A stretch of 47,211 nt of DNA from Acidobacteriota bacterium (GTDB lineage: Bacteria; Acidobacteriota; Vicinamibacteria; Fen-336). The DNA lies in the NCBI GenBank assembly GCA_022340585.1, contig JAJDNS010000118.1, positions 1 through 47,211 of the forward strand, given 5' to 3'. The stretch's first letter is position 1, and each line of letters begins with the position of its first letter. The position numbers were made by a program, and so were the translations under genes. The notes beneath the pieces were generated by a model, which did not search any database, was not told the origin of the DNA, and worked only from the letters and a program-made list of their open reading frames with translations. This document shows positions 25,790 through 33,517 of this stretch, one piece after another.

Positions 25790-25831
25790 GAGGGGCATTC
25801 CTCCGGGCTTACAATGAGCGGAAGAACCCCC

Positions 25832-27976
25832 ATGAGGCCCCCCCTCGCCGTCGGGCTCGCGCTGCTGGGCGCCGTCGTCGCGGCGCGCGCCCAGGTCCCC
25901 CCGACCTTCCCCACCCAGATCGAGCTGGTCCAGATCGAGGTCCGGGCCACGGGCGAAGGCGACGTGCCCGTGAGCGACCTCCGGAGAGAGGACTTCGTCG
26001 TCGAGGAGGACGGCCAGAGACAGGAGATCGAGCTCTTCGAGTACGTGGCCGGGCCGGGCCCGGAGGCGGCGCGCGTGGAGGCCGTGGAGCCGGACGCCCT
26101 GGCGGCCGAGGCCCCCTCCCCCTCGCAGTACACATGGCTCTACATCGCGCCCGAGGTCGCGAATCCCACCGAGTTCGTCCACGTGGCGGGCCCGTTGAGG
26201 GACTTCCTCGCGCACCTGCCCGACAAGTTCTTCGTTTCCCTGGCCGGCCTCCCCTTCACCGACAGTCGAGAGCTGCTGCTGGCCACCCTCGACCGGATGG
26301 TGGGCGAGCCCTTCAACGACCAGGGAGCGGTCGTCGACCCTCTCCTGGCCTACCACGAGGATCTGACCTTCGAGCGCGAGGTGCTGCTGGGTCTCCGGCG
26401 CCAGGACGCCATCCTGCCGGCGTTCGTCGGGCTGATCCGGGAGCCGGCCGCGGAGGTGGCGGGGACCGTGGAGACCTCCATCGACGACATCCGAGGGATG
26501 CTCTCGGTGGAACGGATCGACCGCCAGATCATCTTCTTCGGACGATTGGCCCTGCTCCGCTACCTGGATCTCATCGAGCGGATGGGAGCCTTCCCCGGGA
26601 AGAAGATGATCCTGCTCTACCGCTCGGGCCTGTTCCTGGAGGTCGGCCACGCGGATCTGCTGGCCGAGATCACCGCGGCCGCCCTCCGCCACCGGGTGAG
26701 CTTCTTCACGCTCGACTCCCGCGGTCTGGAGGCCAGGGTTCCGGTCGAGGAGCGCAGGGTGCAGGATGCCTGGGCCGTGGCGGGCCCACGGCCACCTCGG
26801 GATGCCCTCGGCCTTCCCGAGGCCCGCAAGCAGGAGGTCAACGGCCTGGTGACGCTCGCTCGCAGCACCGGCGGACGCTCTGTCGTCGACTCCAACGACA
26901 CGGGCGCCATCCTCCAGAGCATCCTCGAGGAATCGTCCCGCTACTACGTCCTCGGGTACGCCCCCCGGAACCCACGGGAGGAAGGACGTTTTCGCAAGCT
27001 GCGGGTGTCGGTGAGCCGGCCCGGAATCGAGGTGCGGGCACCCCGGGGGTACTACGAGCGCAAGCCTTTCGATCACCAGTCGGAGAAGGAGAAATCGGCC
27101 ACGCTGTACCGGGCCCTGCTCTCGCAGACACCGACCGACTTTCCGGTGGCGACGAGCGTCAGCTACTTCGCTGCTCCCGAGGACCGGACCGCGGTGGTGT
27201 TCAGCACCGGTGTCCGTCCCGGGAACCTGGTCGCGAGGAAGGGCAAGAGGCCCGACCCGGAGACGACGGTCCTCCTCAGGCTCAGGAGCCGGATCCGGGA
27301 GTCGATGCCCGTCGTGCTCGAGCAGGAGCTCCGGCCCGAAGTCGGATGGGAGTCCCTGGAGGCAGCGGCCGACGATCCGACGCTCTATCTGGCGTTCAAC
27401 GGCCGGATCGACGTGCCCCCGGGACCGTACACGTTGAAGGTCGTCTTCCGGGACGATCGCTCCGGGCGCCTGGGGAGCTACGAGGAAGCGCTGGACGTGC
27501 CCAGCTTTGCCGGATCATCGGTCCCGAGCTCGCTGCTCCTCACGCGCCAGGCGGGACCACGGGACGATCCCTCCGGGGAGGCGAGGGACGAGGCGGACGC
27601 GGCCTCGGGCCCTCTGGGCGACCCTCTGGCGATGGGCGACTTGAGGCTGACGCCGGAGCCCGTCCGGGTCATCCGTCAGGGACACGTCGTCTACTGCGCC
27701 TTCCATCTGTACAACGCCGCCGCGGAAGACTTCGAGGCGGCGGAGGCCGGGATGCAGCTGGGACTGCTCCGCGGGCAGGACTGGGTGGAGCCCGGCGAGG
27801 TGAGGGCGGGCGGGCAGCCCTTCCCCGACCCCGAGAACGGCATCATCCGCTTTGTCGGGTGGATCGACACGGAGAAGCTCCCGCCCGGCCGCTACACCCT
27901 GGTGGCGGTCCTCCCCAACTACCAGGACCGCCAGGTCCCAGATCTCTCGGGAGAGTTCGAGGTCCTTCCCCCCTGA
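25832..27976 (+). CDS. VWFA-related protein of the Acidobacterial type
   Basis: A 714-residue exported protein. ATG 25832 is preferred to 25814 because GGAAG lies 7 nt upstream and the signal peptide (LAVGLALLGAVVAARAQ) then starts directly. The N-terminal part has VPVSDLRREDFVVEEDGQRQ, typical of this family, followed by a VWA-like region at about 100-390 with GKKMILLYRSGLFLE in place of a classical DxSxS site. The motif LARSTGGRSVVDSNDTGAIL then SSRYYVLGYAP marks the family. The rest to the C terminus is beta-rich. These proteins are numerous in Acidobacteriota; their role is not known, probably extracellular protein binding. TACAAT (25810-25815) may be a -10 box. Confidence 0.88.
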   Translation: MRPPLAVGLALLGAVVAARAQVPPTFPTQIELVQIEVRATGEGDVPVSDLRREDFVVEEDGQRQEIELFEYVAGPGPEAARVEAVEPDALAAEAPSPSQYTWLYIAPEVANPTEFVHVAGPLRDFLAHLPDKFFVSLAGLPFTDSRELLLATLDRMVGEPFNDQGAVVDPLLAYHEDLTFEREVLLGLRRQDAILPAFVGLIREPAAEVAGTVETSIDDIRGMLSVERIDRQIIFFGRLALLRYLDLIERMGAFPGKKMILLYRSGLFLEVGHADLLAEITAAALRHRVSFFTLDSRGLEARVPVEERRVQDAWAVAGPRPPRDALGLPEARKQEVNGLVTLARSTGGRSVVDSNDTGAILQSILEESSRYYVLGYAPRNPREEGRFRKLRVSVSRPGIEVRAPRGYYERKPFDHQSEKEKSATLYRALLSQTPTDFPVATSVSYFAAPEDRTAVVFSTGVRPGNLVARKGKRPDPETTVLLRLRSRIRESMPVVLEQELRPEVGWESLEAAADDPTLYLAFNGRIDVPPGPYTLKVVFRDDRSGRLGSYEEALDVPSFAGSSVPSSLLLTRQAGPRDDPSGEARDEADAASGPLGDPLAMGDLRLTPEPVRVIRQGHVVYCAFHLYNAAAEDFEAAEAGMQLGLLRGQDWVEPGEVRAGGQPFPDPENGIIRFVGWIDTEKLPPGRYTLVAVLPNYQDRQVPDLSGEFEVLPP

Positions 27977-28013
27977 TTGGCGGCGGCGTCCGAATCTGGT
28001 AGAAACGGGCACC

Positions 28014-28472
28014 ATGATCGCTCAGGCCGATCGCCCCACGACCATTCTGCTGGTCGAGGACAATGGGGATCACGTCGTCCTGATCCGGCGGAGCTTCGCC
28101 GAGCACGACGTCCGGGCGTCACTGGTGGTCGTCCCCGACGGGGAGCAGGCCCTCAGCTACCTGTTCCGCCGCGACGAGTGGTCCGACCCGACGAAGAGCC
28201 CCCGTCCGAACCTGATCCTCCTCGACCTGCGCCTCCCGAGACTGAGCGGGTTCCAGGTCCTGGACGAGGTCAAGCGGTCGCCTGGCCTGGCCGACATCCC
28301 GGTGGTCGTCCTCACCACCTCCCACGCGGACGCCGACATGGAGCGGGCGTACGCCAGCCACGCCAACAGCTACCTGGTGAAGCCCGTGGAGTTCGACCGC
28401 TTCCTGGATCTCGCCGGCGACATCGGACGCTACTGGCTGAAATGGAATCGTCAGCCGGCGCGGTCGGCCTAG
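28014..28472 (+). CDS. Single-domain response regulator (Rcp1-like receiver)
   Basis: A 152-residue stand-alone receiver domain. The acidic pocket is E15-D16 (LLVEDNGDH), the phosphoacceptor is D71 (LILLDLRLPRLSGFQ), the conserved Thr is in VVVLTTSHAD, and the Lys is in SYLVKPVEF. There is no output domain. The insert YLFRRDEWSDPTKSPRP before D71 is typical of the Rcp1 group that pairs with phytochrome-like or hybrid histidine kinases. No kinase gene is in the window, so it is an orphan. It follows the VWFA-related gene by 37 bp and its stop lies only 3 bp from the convergent proS stop. Confidence 0.92.
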   Translation: MIAQADRPTTILLVEDNGDHVVLIRRSFAEHDVRASLVVVPDGEQALSYLFRRDEWSDPTKSPRPNLILLDLRLPRLSGFQVLDEVKRSPGLADIPVVVLTTSHADADMERAYASHANSYLVKPVEFDRFLDLAGDIGRYWLKWNRQPARSA

Positions 28473-28475
28473 CTG

Positions 28476-29924
28476 CTAGTACGCCTGGGCGAAGTAGACC
28501 TCCCGGCCTTTCTCCCCGGTCACGACGCAGGGGACCTCGCGGCCGCCGTCCATCGGGATGATGCGCACGGTGGCCTTCGTCTCCTCCTTGATGCGGGCCT
28601 CCACGGTGGGGTCACCGTTCCAGCCGGCGAGGATGAAGCCGCGCTTCGTGCGCATGACCTCCTTGAAGTCGTCGTAGGACGAGACCCGCGTGGTGTTCTC
28701 CTCCCGGAAACGCTTCGCCCGGTCGAAGAGGTCGCTCTGCAGCTCGTCGAGTAGCTCACCGAGGCGCTGCGCCACGCCGGTCAGGGGGACGAAGTCCTTG
28801 TGGCGATCGGTTCGCCGGACCAGGACGCACTGCTCCTTGGCCACGTCCTTCGGGCCGATCTCCAATCGGTAGGGCACCCCCCGCATCTCCCAGTCGGAGT
28901 ACTTGTACCCGGTCTGGAACTGGTCGCGGTCGTCAAGGTGGACACGGATCCCGGAATCCCTGAGCACCGCCGCCACCTCCCGGGCCCTGGGGAGGATGGT
29001 CTCGTTCCAGTCGCCCCCCTTCCGGGGCGGGATGGGCACGATCACCACCTGGTAGGGAGCCACCTTCGGGGGCAGGATGAGCCCGGCATCGTCGCCGTGG
29101 GTCATGACGAGTCCCCCGATCATGCGGGTCGAGGTGCCCCACGACGTGGACCAGGGCTTGGCCCGCTCCTGATCCCGGTCCAGGTACTCGATGCCGTAGG
29201 CGGTGGCGAAGTGCTGGCCCAGGTTGTGGCTGGTCCCGGCCTGGAGCGCCTTGCCATCGCCCATGAGGGCCTCGATGGCATAGGTCCGGAGTGCCCCCGC
29301 GAACTTCTCGCTCTCGCTCTTCCGCCCCTGGACCACGGGCATGGCCAGGAACTCCTCGGAGAAGCTCCGGTACACCTCGAGCATCTGGAGGGTCTCCTCC
29401 TCCGCCTGCTCCTCGGTCTCGTGCAGGGTGTGGCCCTCCTGCCAGAGGAACTCGGTGGTCCGGAGGAAGGGGCGCGTTACCTTCTCCCAGCGAACGACGT
29501 TGCACCATTGGTTGATGAGCACCGGCAGGTCGCGCCACGACTGGACCCACTTGGCGTACATCGAGCAAATCATGGCCTCGGAGGTGGGACGGATCGCCAA
29601 GGGCTCCTCGAGGTCTTCTCCCCCGCCGATCGTCACCCAGGCGCACTCCGGAGAGAAGCCCTCCACGTGCTCCTTCTCCTTCTCCAGAAAGGTCTTGGGG
29701 ATCAGCAGGGGGAAGTAGGCGTTGACGTGGCCGGTCTCCTTGATCCGCCGGTCCATGTCCCGCTGCATGGTCTCCCAGACCGAGTAGCCGTACGGCTTGA
29801 TGATCATGCACCCCTTGACCGGGCCGTAGTCGGCCATGTCGGCCTTGAGCACGACGTCGAGGTACCACTGGGAGTGGTCCTTGCTCTTGGGGGTGATCTC
29901 CTTCAGGACGCGATCGTTTTCCAT
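28476..29924 (-). CDS. proS: Prolyl-tRNA synthetase, archaeal/eukaryotic type
   Basis: It charges tRNA-Pro with proline. At 482 residues it is the short class-3 type without the bacterial editing insert. Motif 2 is FLRTTEFLWQEGHTLHE and motif 3 GTSTRMIGGLVMTHGDDAGL; RPTSEAMICSMYAKW and LQAGTSHNLGQHFA are also family features. It ends in Tyr (FAQAY), as archaeal and Thermus enzymes do. ATG 29924 is chosen, with AGGAGGAG about 11 nt upstream; a frame reaching 29990 adds a hydrophobic leader not expected in a synthetase. It is divergent from aroB with a 148-bp gap. Confidence 0.95.
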   Translation of the reverse strand: MENDRVLKEITPKSKDHSQWYLDVVLKADMADYGPVKGCMIIKPYGYSVWETMQRDMDRRIKETGHVNAYFPLLIPKTFLEKEKEHVEGFSPECAWVTIGGGEDLEEPLAIRPTSEAMICSMYAKWVQSWRDLPVLINQWCNVVRWEKVTRPFLRTTEFLWQEGHTLHETEEQAEEETLQMLEVYRSFSEEFLAMPVVQGRKSESEKFAGALRTYAIEALMGDGKALQAGTSHNLGQHFATAYGIEYLDRDQERAKPWSTSWGTSTRMIGGLVMTHGDDAGLILPPKVAPYQVVIVPIPPRKGGDWNETILPRAREVAAVLRDSGIRVHLDDRDQFQTGYKYSDWEMRGVPYRLEIGPKDVAKEQCVLVRRTDRHKDFVPLTGVAQRLGELLDELQSDLFDRAKRFREENTTRVSSYDDFKEVMRTKRGFILAGWNGDPTVEARIKEETKATVRIIPMDGGREVPCVVTGEKGREVYFAQAY

Positions 29925-30060
29925 GTTCTGCGAGGCTCCTCCTGAGCCCTCGGGGATGAAGAGCAACGACGCGATCGAGGCCACGATCACGCCGACGATG
30001 ACGGTTGGGGACGATCGTCCACCATCAAAGCGGCCAGTCTACCAGAAAGACCAGGAGTGC

Positions 30061-30066
30061 TATCCT
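30061..30066 (+). promoter_or_regulatory. Possible -10 box of aroB, 6 nt before the start codon
   Basis: TATCCT matches TATAAT at four of six positions and fits the TANNNT form, and six bases (cgcgcg) separate it from the aroB ATG. No good -35 hexamer is found 16-18 bp upstream. The rest of the 148-bp gap between proS and aroB shows no further gene or repeat. Confidence 0.4.
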
Positions 30067-30072
30067 CGCGCG

Positions 30073-31161
30073 ATGCGCCAGATACCTGTCGAGCTGGGCG
30101 CCCGCCGCTACATCGTGTCCGTGGGCCCGGGGCTCCTGGGACGCCTGCCGGAGGTGCTCTCCCCCCTGCGGGGGCGCACGGCGGTCCTGGTGGCCAGCCG
30201 CCGCGTCTTCGACCTCCACGGGAAGGCGGTCGAGAAGGGCCTGCGGGCCCTCGGCCGGCTTCACGTCACCCTCGTCCCGGACGGGGAGCGGTTCAAGGGC
30301 CGGAAGACCCTGGAGGGCCTGTACGAGGCGTTCCTCGCGGCCCGGCTCGGGCGCGACGGCCTGGTGGTCGCCCTGGGCGGCGGGGTGGTGGGCGACCTGG
30401 CCGGCTACGCCGCCGCCACCTACATGCGCGGGGTCGACTGGGTGGGCCTCCCCACCACGCTCCTGTCGATGGTCGACAGCTCGGTGGGCGGGAAGGTCGG
30501 GATCAACCACCCCGCGGCCAAGAACTTGATCGGGGCGTTCCACCAGCCCCGGGCGGTGGTGGCCGACCCTGCCGTCCTCGCCACGCTTCCCCTGCGCGAG
30601 CTGCGGGCGGGGGCCTACGAGGTCCTCAAGTGTGCGGTCCTGGGAGACCGAGACCTCTTCGCGACCCTGCTGGAGGCCCCGGCGGGGCTGGGGGGCTGGG
30701 CCGCCGGAGGCGTCGAGAGTGCCATCGCCTCCGCCTGCGCGATCAAGGCCGACATCGTGGAGCGCGACGAGCGCGAGGGCGGGCTGCGACGGGTGCTCAA
30801 CCTCGGGCACACCCTGGGCCACACGCTGGAATCGGTGACGCGGTACCGGCGCTTCACCCACGGCGAGGCGGTGGGCTGGGGGATGGTCGGCGCGGCGGCG
30901 ATCGCCCGGGAGCGGGCATTGCTCTCGCGCCGGACCTTCGAGATCATCGCCGATGCCGTCGACCGCATCGGACCACGGCCGCGGCTCTCGGATCTCCCCA
31001 CGCCGGAGCTCATCGACGCCCTCGGCCGCGACAAGAAGGTCAAGGGTGGGCGCGTGGTGTTCGTGCTCCCGACCACAGTCGGCCGAGTGGTCGTCCGCGA
31101 CGACGTCACCCGTCCCGAGATCCGGAGAGCCCTCAGAACGATGGCCGCCCGCGAGGGCTAG
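30073..31161 (+). CDS. aroB: 3-dehydroquinate synthase
   Basis: The second step of the shikimate pathway: it converts DAHP to 3-dehydroquinate with NAD and a divalent metal. The 362 residues carry the NAD-binding GGGVVGDLAGYAAATYMRG, the active-site DSSVGGKVGIN and KNLIGAFHQP, and the metal ligands in NLGHTLGHTLE and FTHGEAVGWGM. An open frame extends upstream to 29836, but family similarity begins with this ATG (MRQIPVELGARRY). No other aro gene is in the window. The stop TAG shares CTAG with the stop of the convergent argF. Confidence 0.96.
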   Translation: MRQIPVELGARRYIVSVGPGLLGRLPEVLSPLRGRTAVLVASRRVFDLHGKAVEKGLRALGRLHVTLVPDGERFKGRKTLEGLYEAFLAARLGRDGLVVALGGGVVGDLAGYAAATYMRGVDWVGLPTTLLSMVDSSVGGKVGINHPAAKNLIGAFHQPRAVVADPAVLATLPLRELRAGAYEVLKCAVLGDRDLFATLLEAPAGLGGWAAGGVESAIASACAIKADIVERDEREGGLRRVLNLGHTLGHTLESVTRYRRFTHGEAVGWGMVGAAAIARERALLSRRTFEIIADAVDRIGPRPRLSDLPTPELIDALGRDKKVKGGRVVFVLPTTVGRVVVRDDVTRPEIRRALRTMAAREG

Positions 31162-32093
31162 CGGGGCCCCACGCCGCCCATCAAGGTCACGAGGACCGCC
31201 TTCTGGACATGCAGGCGGTTCTCGGCCTCGTCGAACACGACGGACTGGGGTCCGTCGATGACCGCGGCGTCGACCTCCTCACCGCGGTGGGCGGGCAGAC
31301 AGTGCATGAAGACGGCTTCGGGCTTCGCCGCCGCCATCATCTCCGGGGTCACCTTGTACCCCTGGAAGATCTCCAGCCGCTGCTTGTGCTCGGCCTCCTG
31401 GCCCATCGAGGCCCACACGTCGGTGTAGACCACGTCCGCCCCCGCCACCGCGGCCATGGGATCGTTGGTGACCTCGGGAGCCGGTGACCCGAGCTTCTGG
31501 GCCTCCCGGGCCGCGCTCTTGGAGATGAGCTTGTTGGGCTCGTGCCCCTTGGGACAGCCCACGCTCATGGGACAGCCGAGCTTGACCGCCCCGAACATCA
31601 GCGCGTGGCAGACGTTGTTTCCGTCTCCGATGTAGGCCATCTTGAGCCCGCTCACCTGGCCCCGGCGCTCGCGCAGGGTGAAGTAGTCGGCGAGGGCCTG
31701 GCACGGATGCAGGAGGTCGGAGAGGCCGTTGATCACCGGGACCGTGCCGTGACGCGCGAGGTCGAGCACGTCCTGGTGGGCGAAGACACGGGCCATGATC
31801 CCGTCCACGTAGCGGGAGAGGACGGCGGCGGTGTCCCCCACCGTTTCCCCCCGGTGGAGCTGAATGTCGTTGGCCCCGAGGAAGAGGGCCTGCCCCCCGA
31901 GCTGGAACATCCCCACCTCGAAGGAGACCCGGGTCCGGGTCGAGGGCTTCTGGAAGACCATCGCCAATGACCGGCCCTTCAGGGCCTCCGACCAGGCTCC
32001 GGGGTCGGCCTTCATGCCCGCCGCGAGGTCGAAGAGACCCTCGATCTGCTCGCGCGACCAGTCCTTGAGCGAGAGGAAGTGTCTCCGGGCCAT
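31158..32093 (-). CDS. argF: Ornithine carbamoyltransferase
   Basis: It makes citrulline from ornithine and carbamoyl phosphate. The 311 residues show the carbamoyl-phosphate loop STRTR at 51-55, HPCQALADY, DVWASMGQE (ornithine loop, which separates it from aspartate carbamoyltransferase) and HCLPAHRGEEV. It lies 9 bp downstream of the cyclic 2,3-diphosphoglycerate synthetase-family gene and shares its promoter. No other arginine gene is near. The catabolic or anabolic direction cannot be told from sequence alone. Confidence 0.95.
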   Translation of the reverse strand: MARRHFLSLKDWSREQIEGLFDLAAGMKADPGAWSEALKGRSLAMVFQKPSTRTRVSFEVGMFQLGGQALFLGANDIQLHRGETVGDTAAVLSRYVDGIMARVFAHQDVLDLARHGTVPVINGLSDLLHPCQALADYFTLRERRGQVSGLKMAYIGDGNNVCHALMFGAVKLGCPMSVGCPKGHEPNKLISKSAAREAQKLGSPAPEVTNDPMAAVAGADVVYTDVWASMGQEAEHKQRLEIFQGYKVTPEMMAAAKPEAVFMHCLPAHRGEEVDAAVIDGPQSVVFDEAENRLHVQKAVLVTLMGGVGPR

Positions 32094-32102
32094 GGGTGCT
32101 CC

Positions 32103-33410
32103 TCAGAACCTCGCCAGCACGTCCTCGAGGTCGGGCTTGCCGATCTCCTGCAGCTCGTAGTGCACCCGCAGGGCCGGCTTGTCGATCTTGACGATGCGGC
32201 GCAGGTCGATGGGAGTCGCCACGAGGACCACGTCGGCCGGCGTTCGCGCGATGGTCTCCCCCAGGTCCTTCATCTGCTCCTCGCCATACCCCATCGCGGG
32301 AAGAAGCGTCCCGATCTCCGGGTAGAGCTCGAAGGTCTCCTTCAGGCGACCCACCGCATAGGGACGTGGGTCGACGAGCTCCGCCGCGCCGTGACGCTGG
32401 GCAGCCAGGACCCCGGCCCCGTACTTCATCTCGCCGTGGGTGAGAGTGGGGCCATCCTCGATGGCGAGGACGCGCTGGCCCCGGATCTTCTCCGGCTGAT
32501 CCACGAAGAGGGGCGACGCGGCCTCGACGACCACCGCCTTCGGGCTGAGCTCGTGGATGGAGCGACGGACGGCTTCGACCCCCTCGGGAGGGGCGGAGTC
32601 GATCTTGTTGATCACCGCCACGTCGGCGCGCCTGAGGTTCGCCTCCCCGGGGTGATAGGTCCGCTCGTGGCCCGGGCGGTGGGGATCCACCACGACGATC
32701 TCCAGGTCCGACACGTAGAAGGGCAGGTCGTTGTTCCCGCCGTCCCAGACGATGACGTCGGCCTCCTTCTCGGCCTCGGCCAGAATGGCCCCGTAGTCGA
32801 CGCCGGCGTAGATCACGCCCCCTTCGGCGATGTGGGGCTCGTACTCCTCCCGCTCCTCGATGGTGCAGTCGTGCTTGTCGAGGTCCTCGAGAGTGGCGAA
32901 GCGCTGCACCTTCTGCGCGACCAGGTTGCCGTAGGGCATGGGATGACGTATGGCCACCGCCCGTCGCCCCTTGGCCCGGAGGATGCGCAGAACCCGGCGA
33001 GTGGTCTGGCTCTTCCCGCTGCCGGTGCGGACGGCACAGACACTCACCAGCGGCACCCTGGACTTGATGCTGCTCGAGGCGGGCCCGATCAGGCGGAAGT
33101 CCGCGCCGCAGGCCAGCACCAGGGAGGCCTTGTGCATGACCGTCTCGTGGGAGACATCGCTGTAGGCGAAGACCACCTGATCCGCGCGCAGGTCGTGGAT
33201 CAGCCGCGGCAGGTCCTCCTCCGCGTGGATCGGGACGCCCTCGGGGTACCGCGGCCCGGCCAGCTCCGGCGGGTATCGCCGGTCGTCGATGTCCGGGATC
33301 TGGGTGGCAGTGAACGCCACGACCTCGCTCGAGGCGTCGTCCCGAAAGACGGTGTTGAAGTTGTGGAAGTCTCGGCCGGCAGCCCCCATGATGATGATTC
33401 GAGTTGGCAA
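32103..33410 (-). CDS. Cyclic 2,3-diphosphoglycerate synthetase-family GTPase (COG2403)
   Basis: A 435-residue cytoplasmic protein. It begins with a Rossmann-like domain (IIIMGAAGRDFHNFN) and has a P-loop at 128-134 (RTGSGKS), then VIVWDGGNNDLPF and the base-specificity motif NKID. This matches the archaeal cyclic 2,3-diphosphoglycerate synthetase family. Bacterial members are common and mostly uncharacterised; the reaction is not proven for them. The start is TTG 33410, with AGGAG 8 nt upstream. A promoter lies directly before it and argF 9 bp behind, suggesting a link to carbamoyl-phosphate or arginine metabolism. Confidence 0.85.
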   Translation of the reverse strand: MPTRIIIMGAAGRDFHNFNTVFRDDASSEVVAFTATQIPDIDDRRYPPELAGPRYPEGVPIHAEEDLPRLIHDLRADQVVFAYSDVSHETVMHKASLVLACGADFRLIGPASSSIKSRVPLVSVCAVRTGSGKSQTTRRVLRILRAKGRRAVAIRHPMPYGNLVAQKVQRFATLEDLDKHDCTIEEREEYEPHIAEGGVIYAGVDYGAILAEAEKEADVIVWDGGNNDLPFYVSDLEIVVVDPHRPGHERTYHPGEANLRRADVAVINKIDSAPPEGVEAVRRSIHELSPKAVVVEAASPLFVDQPEKIRGQRVLAIEDGPTLTHGEMKYGAGVLAAQRHGAAELVDPRPYAVGRLKETFELYPEIGTLLPAMGYGEEQMKDLGETIARTPADVVLVATPIDLRRIVKIDKPALRVHYELQEIGKPDLEDVLARF

Positions 33411-33435
33411 AGCGGAACTCCTCTCTTCGGCGAAG

Positions 33436-33465
33436 ATGATAGGCGGGGCGCCGTGAGAGCGTCAA
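33436..33465 (-). promoter_or_regulatory. Promoter of the cDPGS-family gene and argF
   Basis: TTGACG (33460-33465) and TATCAT (33436-33441) on the minus strand are each five of six to consensus and 18 bp apart. Transcription would start near 33429, leaving about 19 nt of leader with AGGAG before the TTG start. Confidence 0.72.
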
Positions 33466-33517
33466 TGGGACATCCGCCCTTGACGCGCACCCAGGCCCGT
33501 GAGACCCTCGCTCCAAC

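Noticed and set aside
29925..29990. Hydrophobic N-terminal extension of proS
   Set aside because: Prolyl-tRNA synthetase is cytosolic; family similarity begins at ATG 29924, which has AGGAGGAG upstream.
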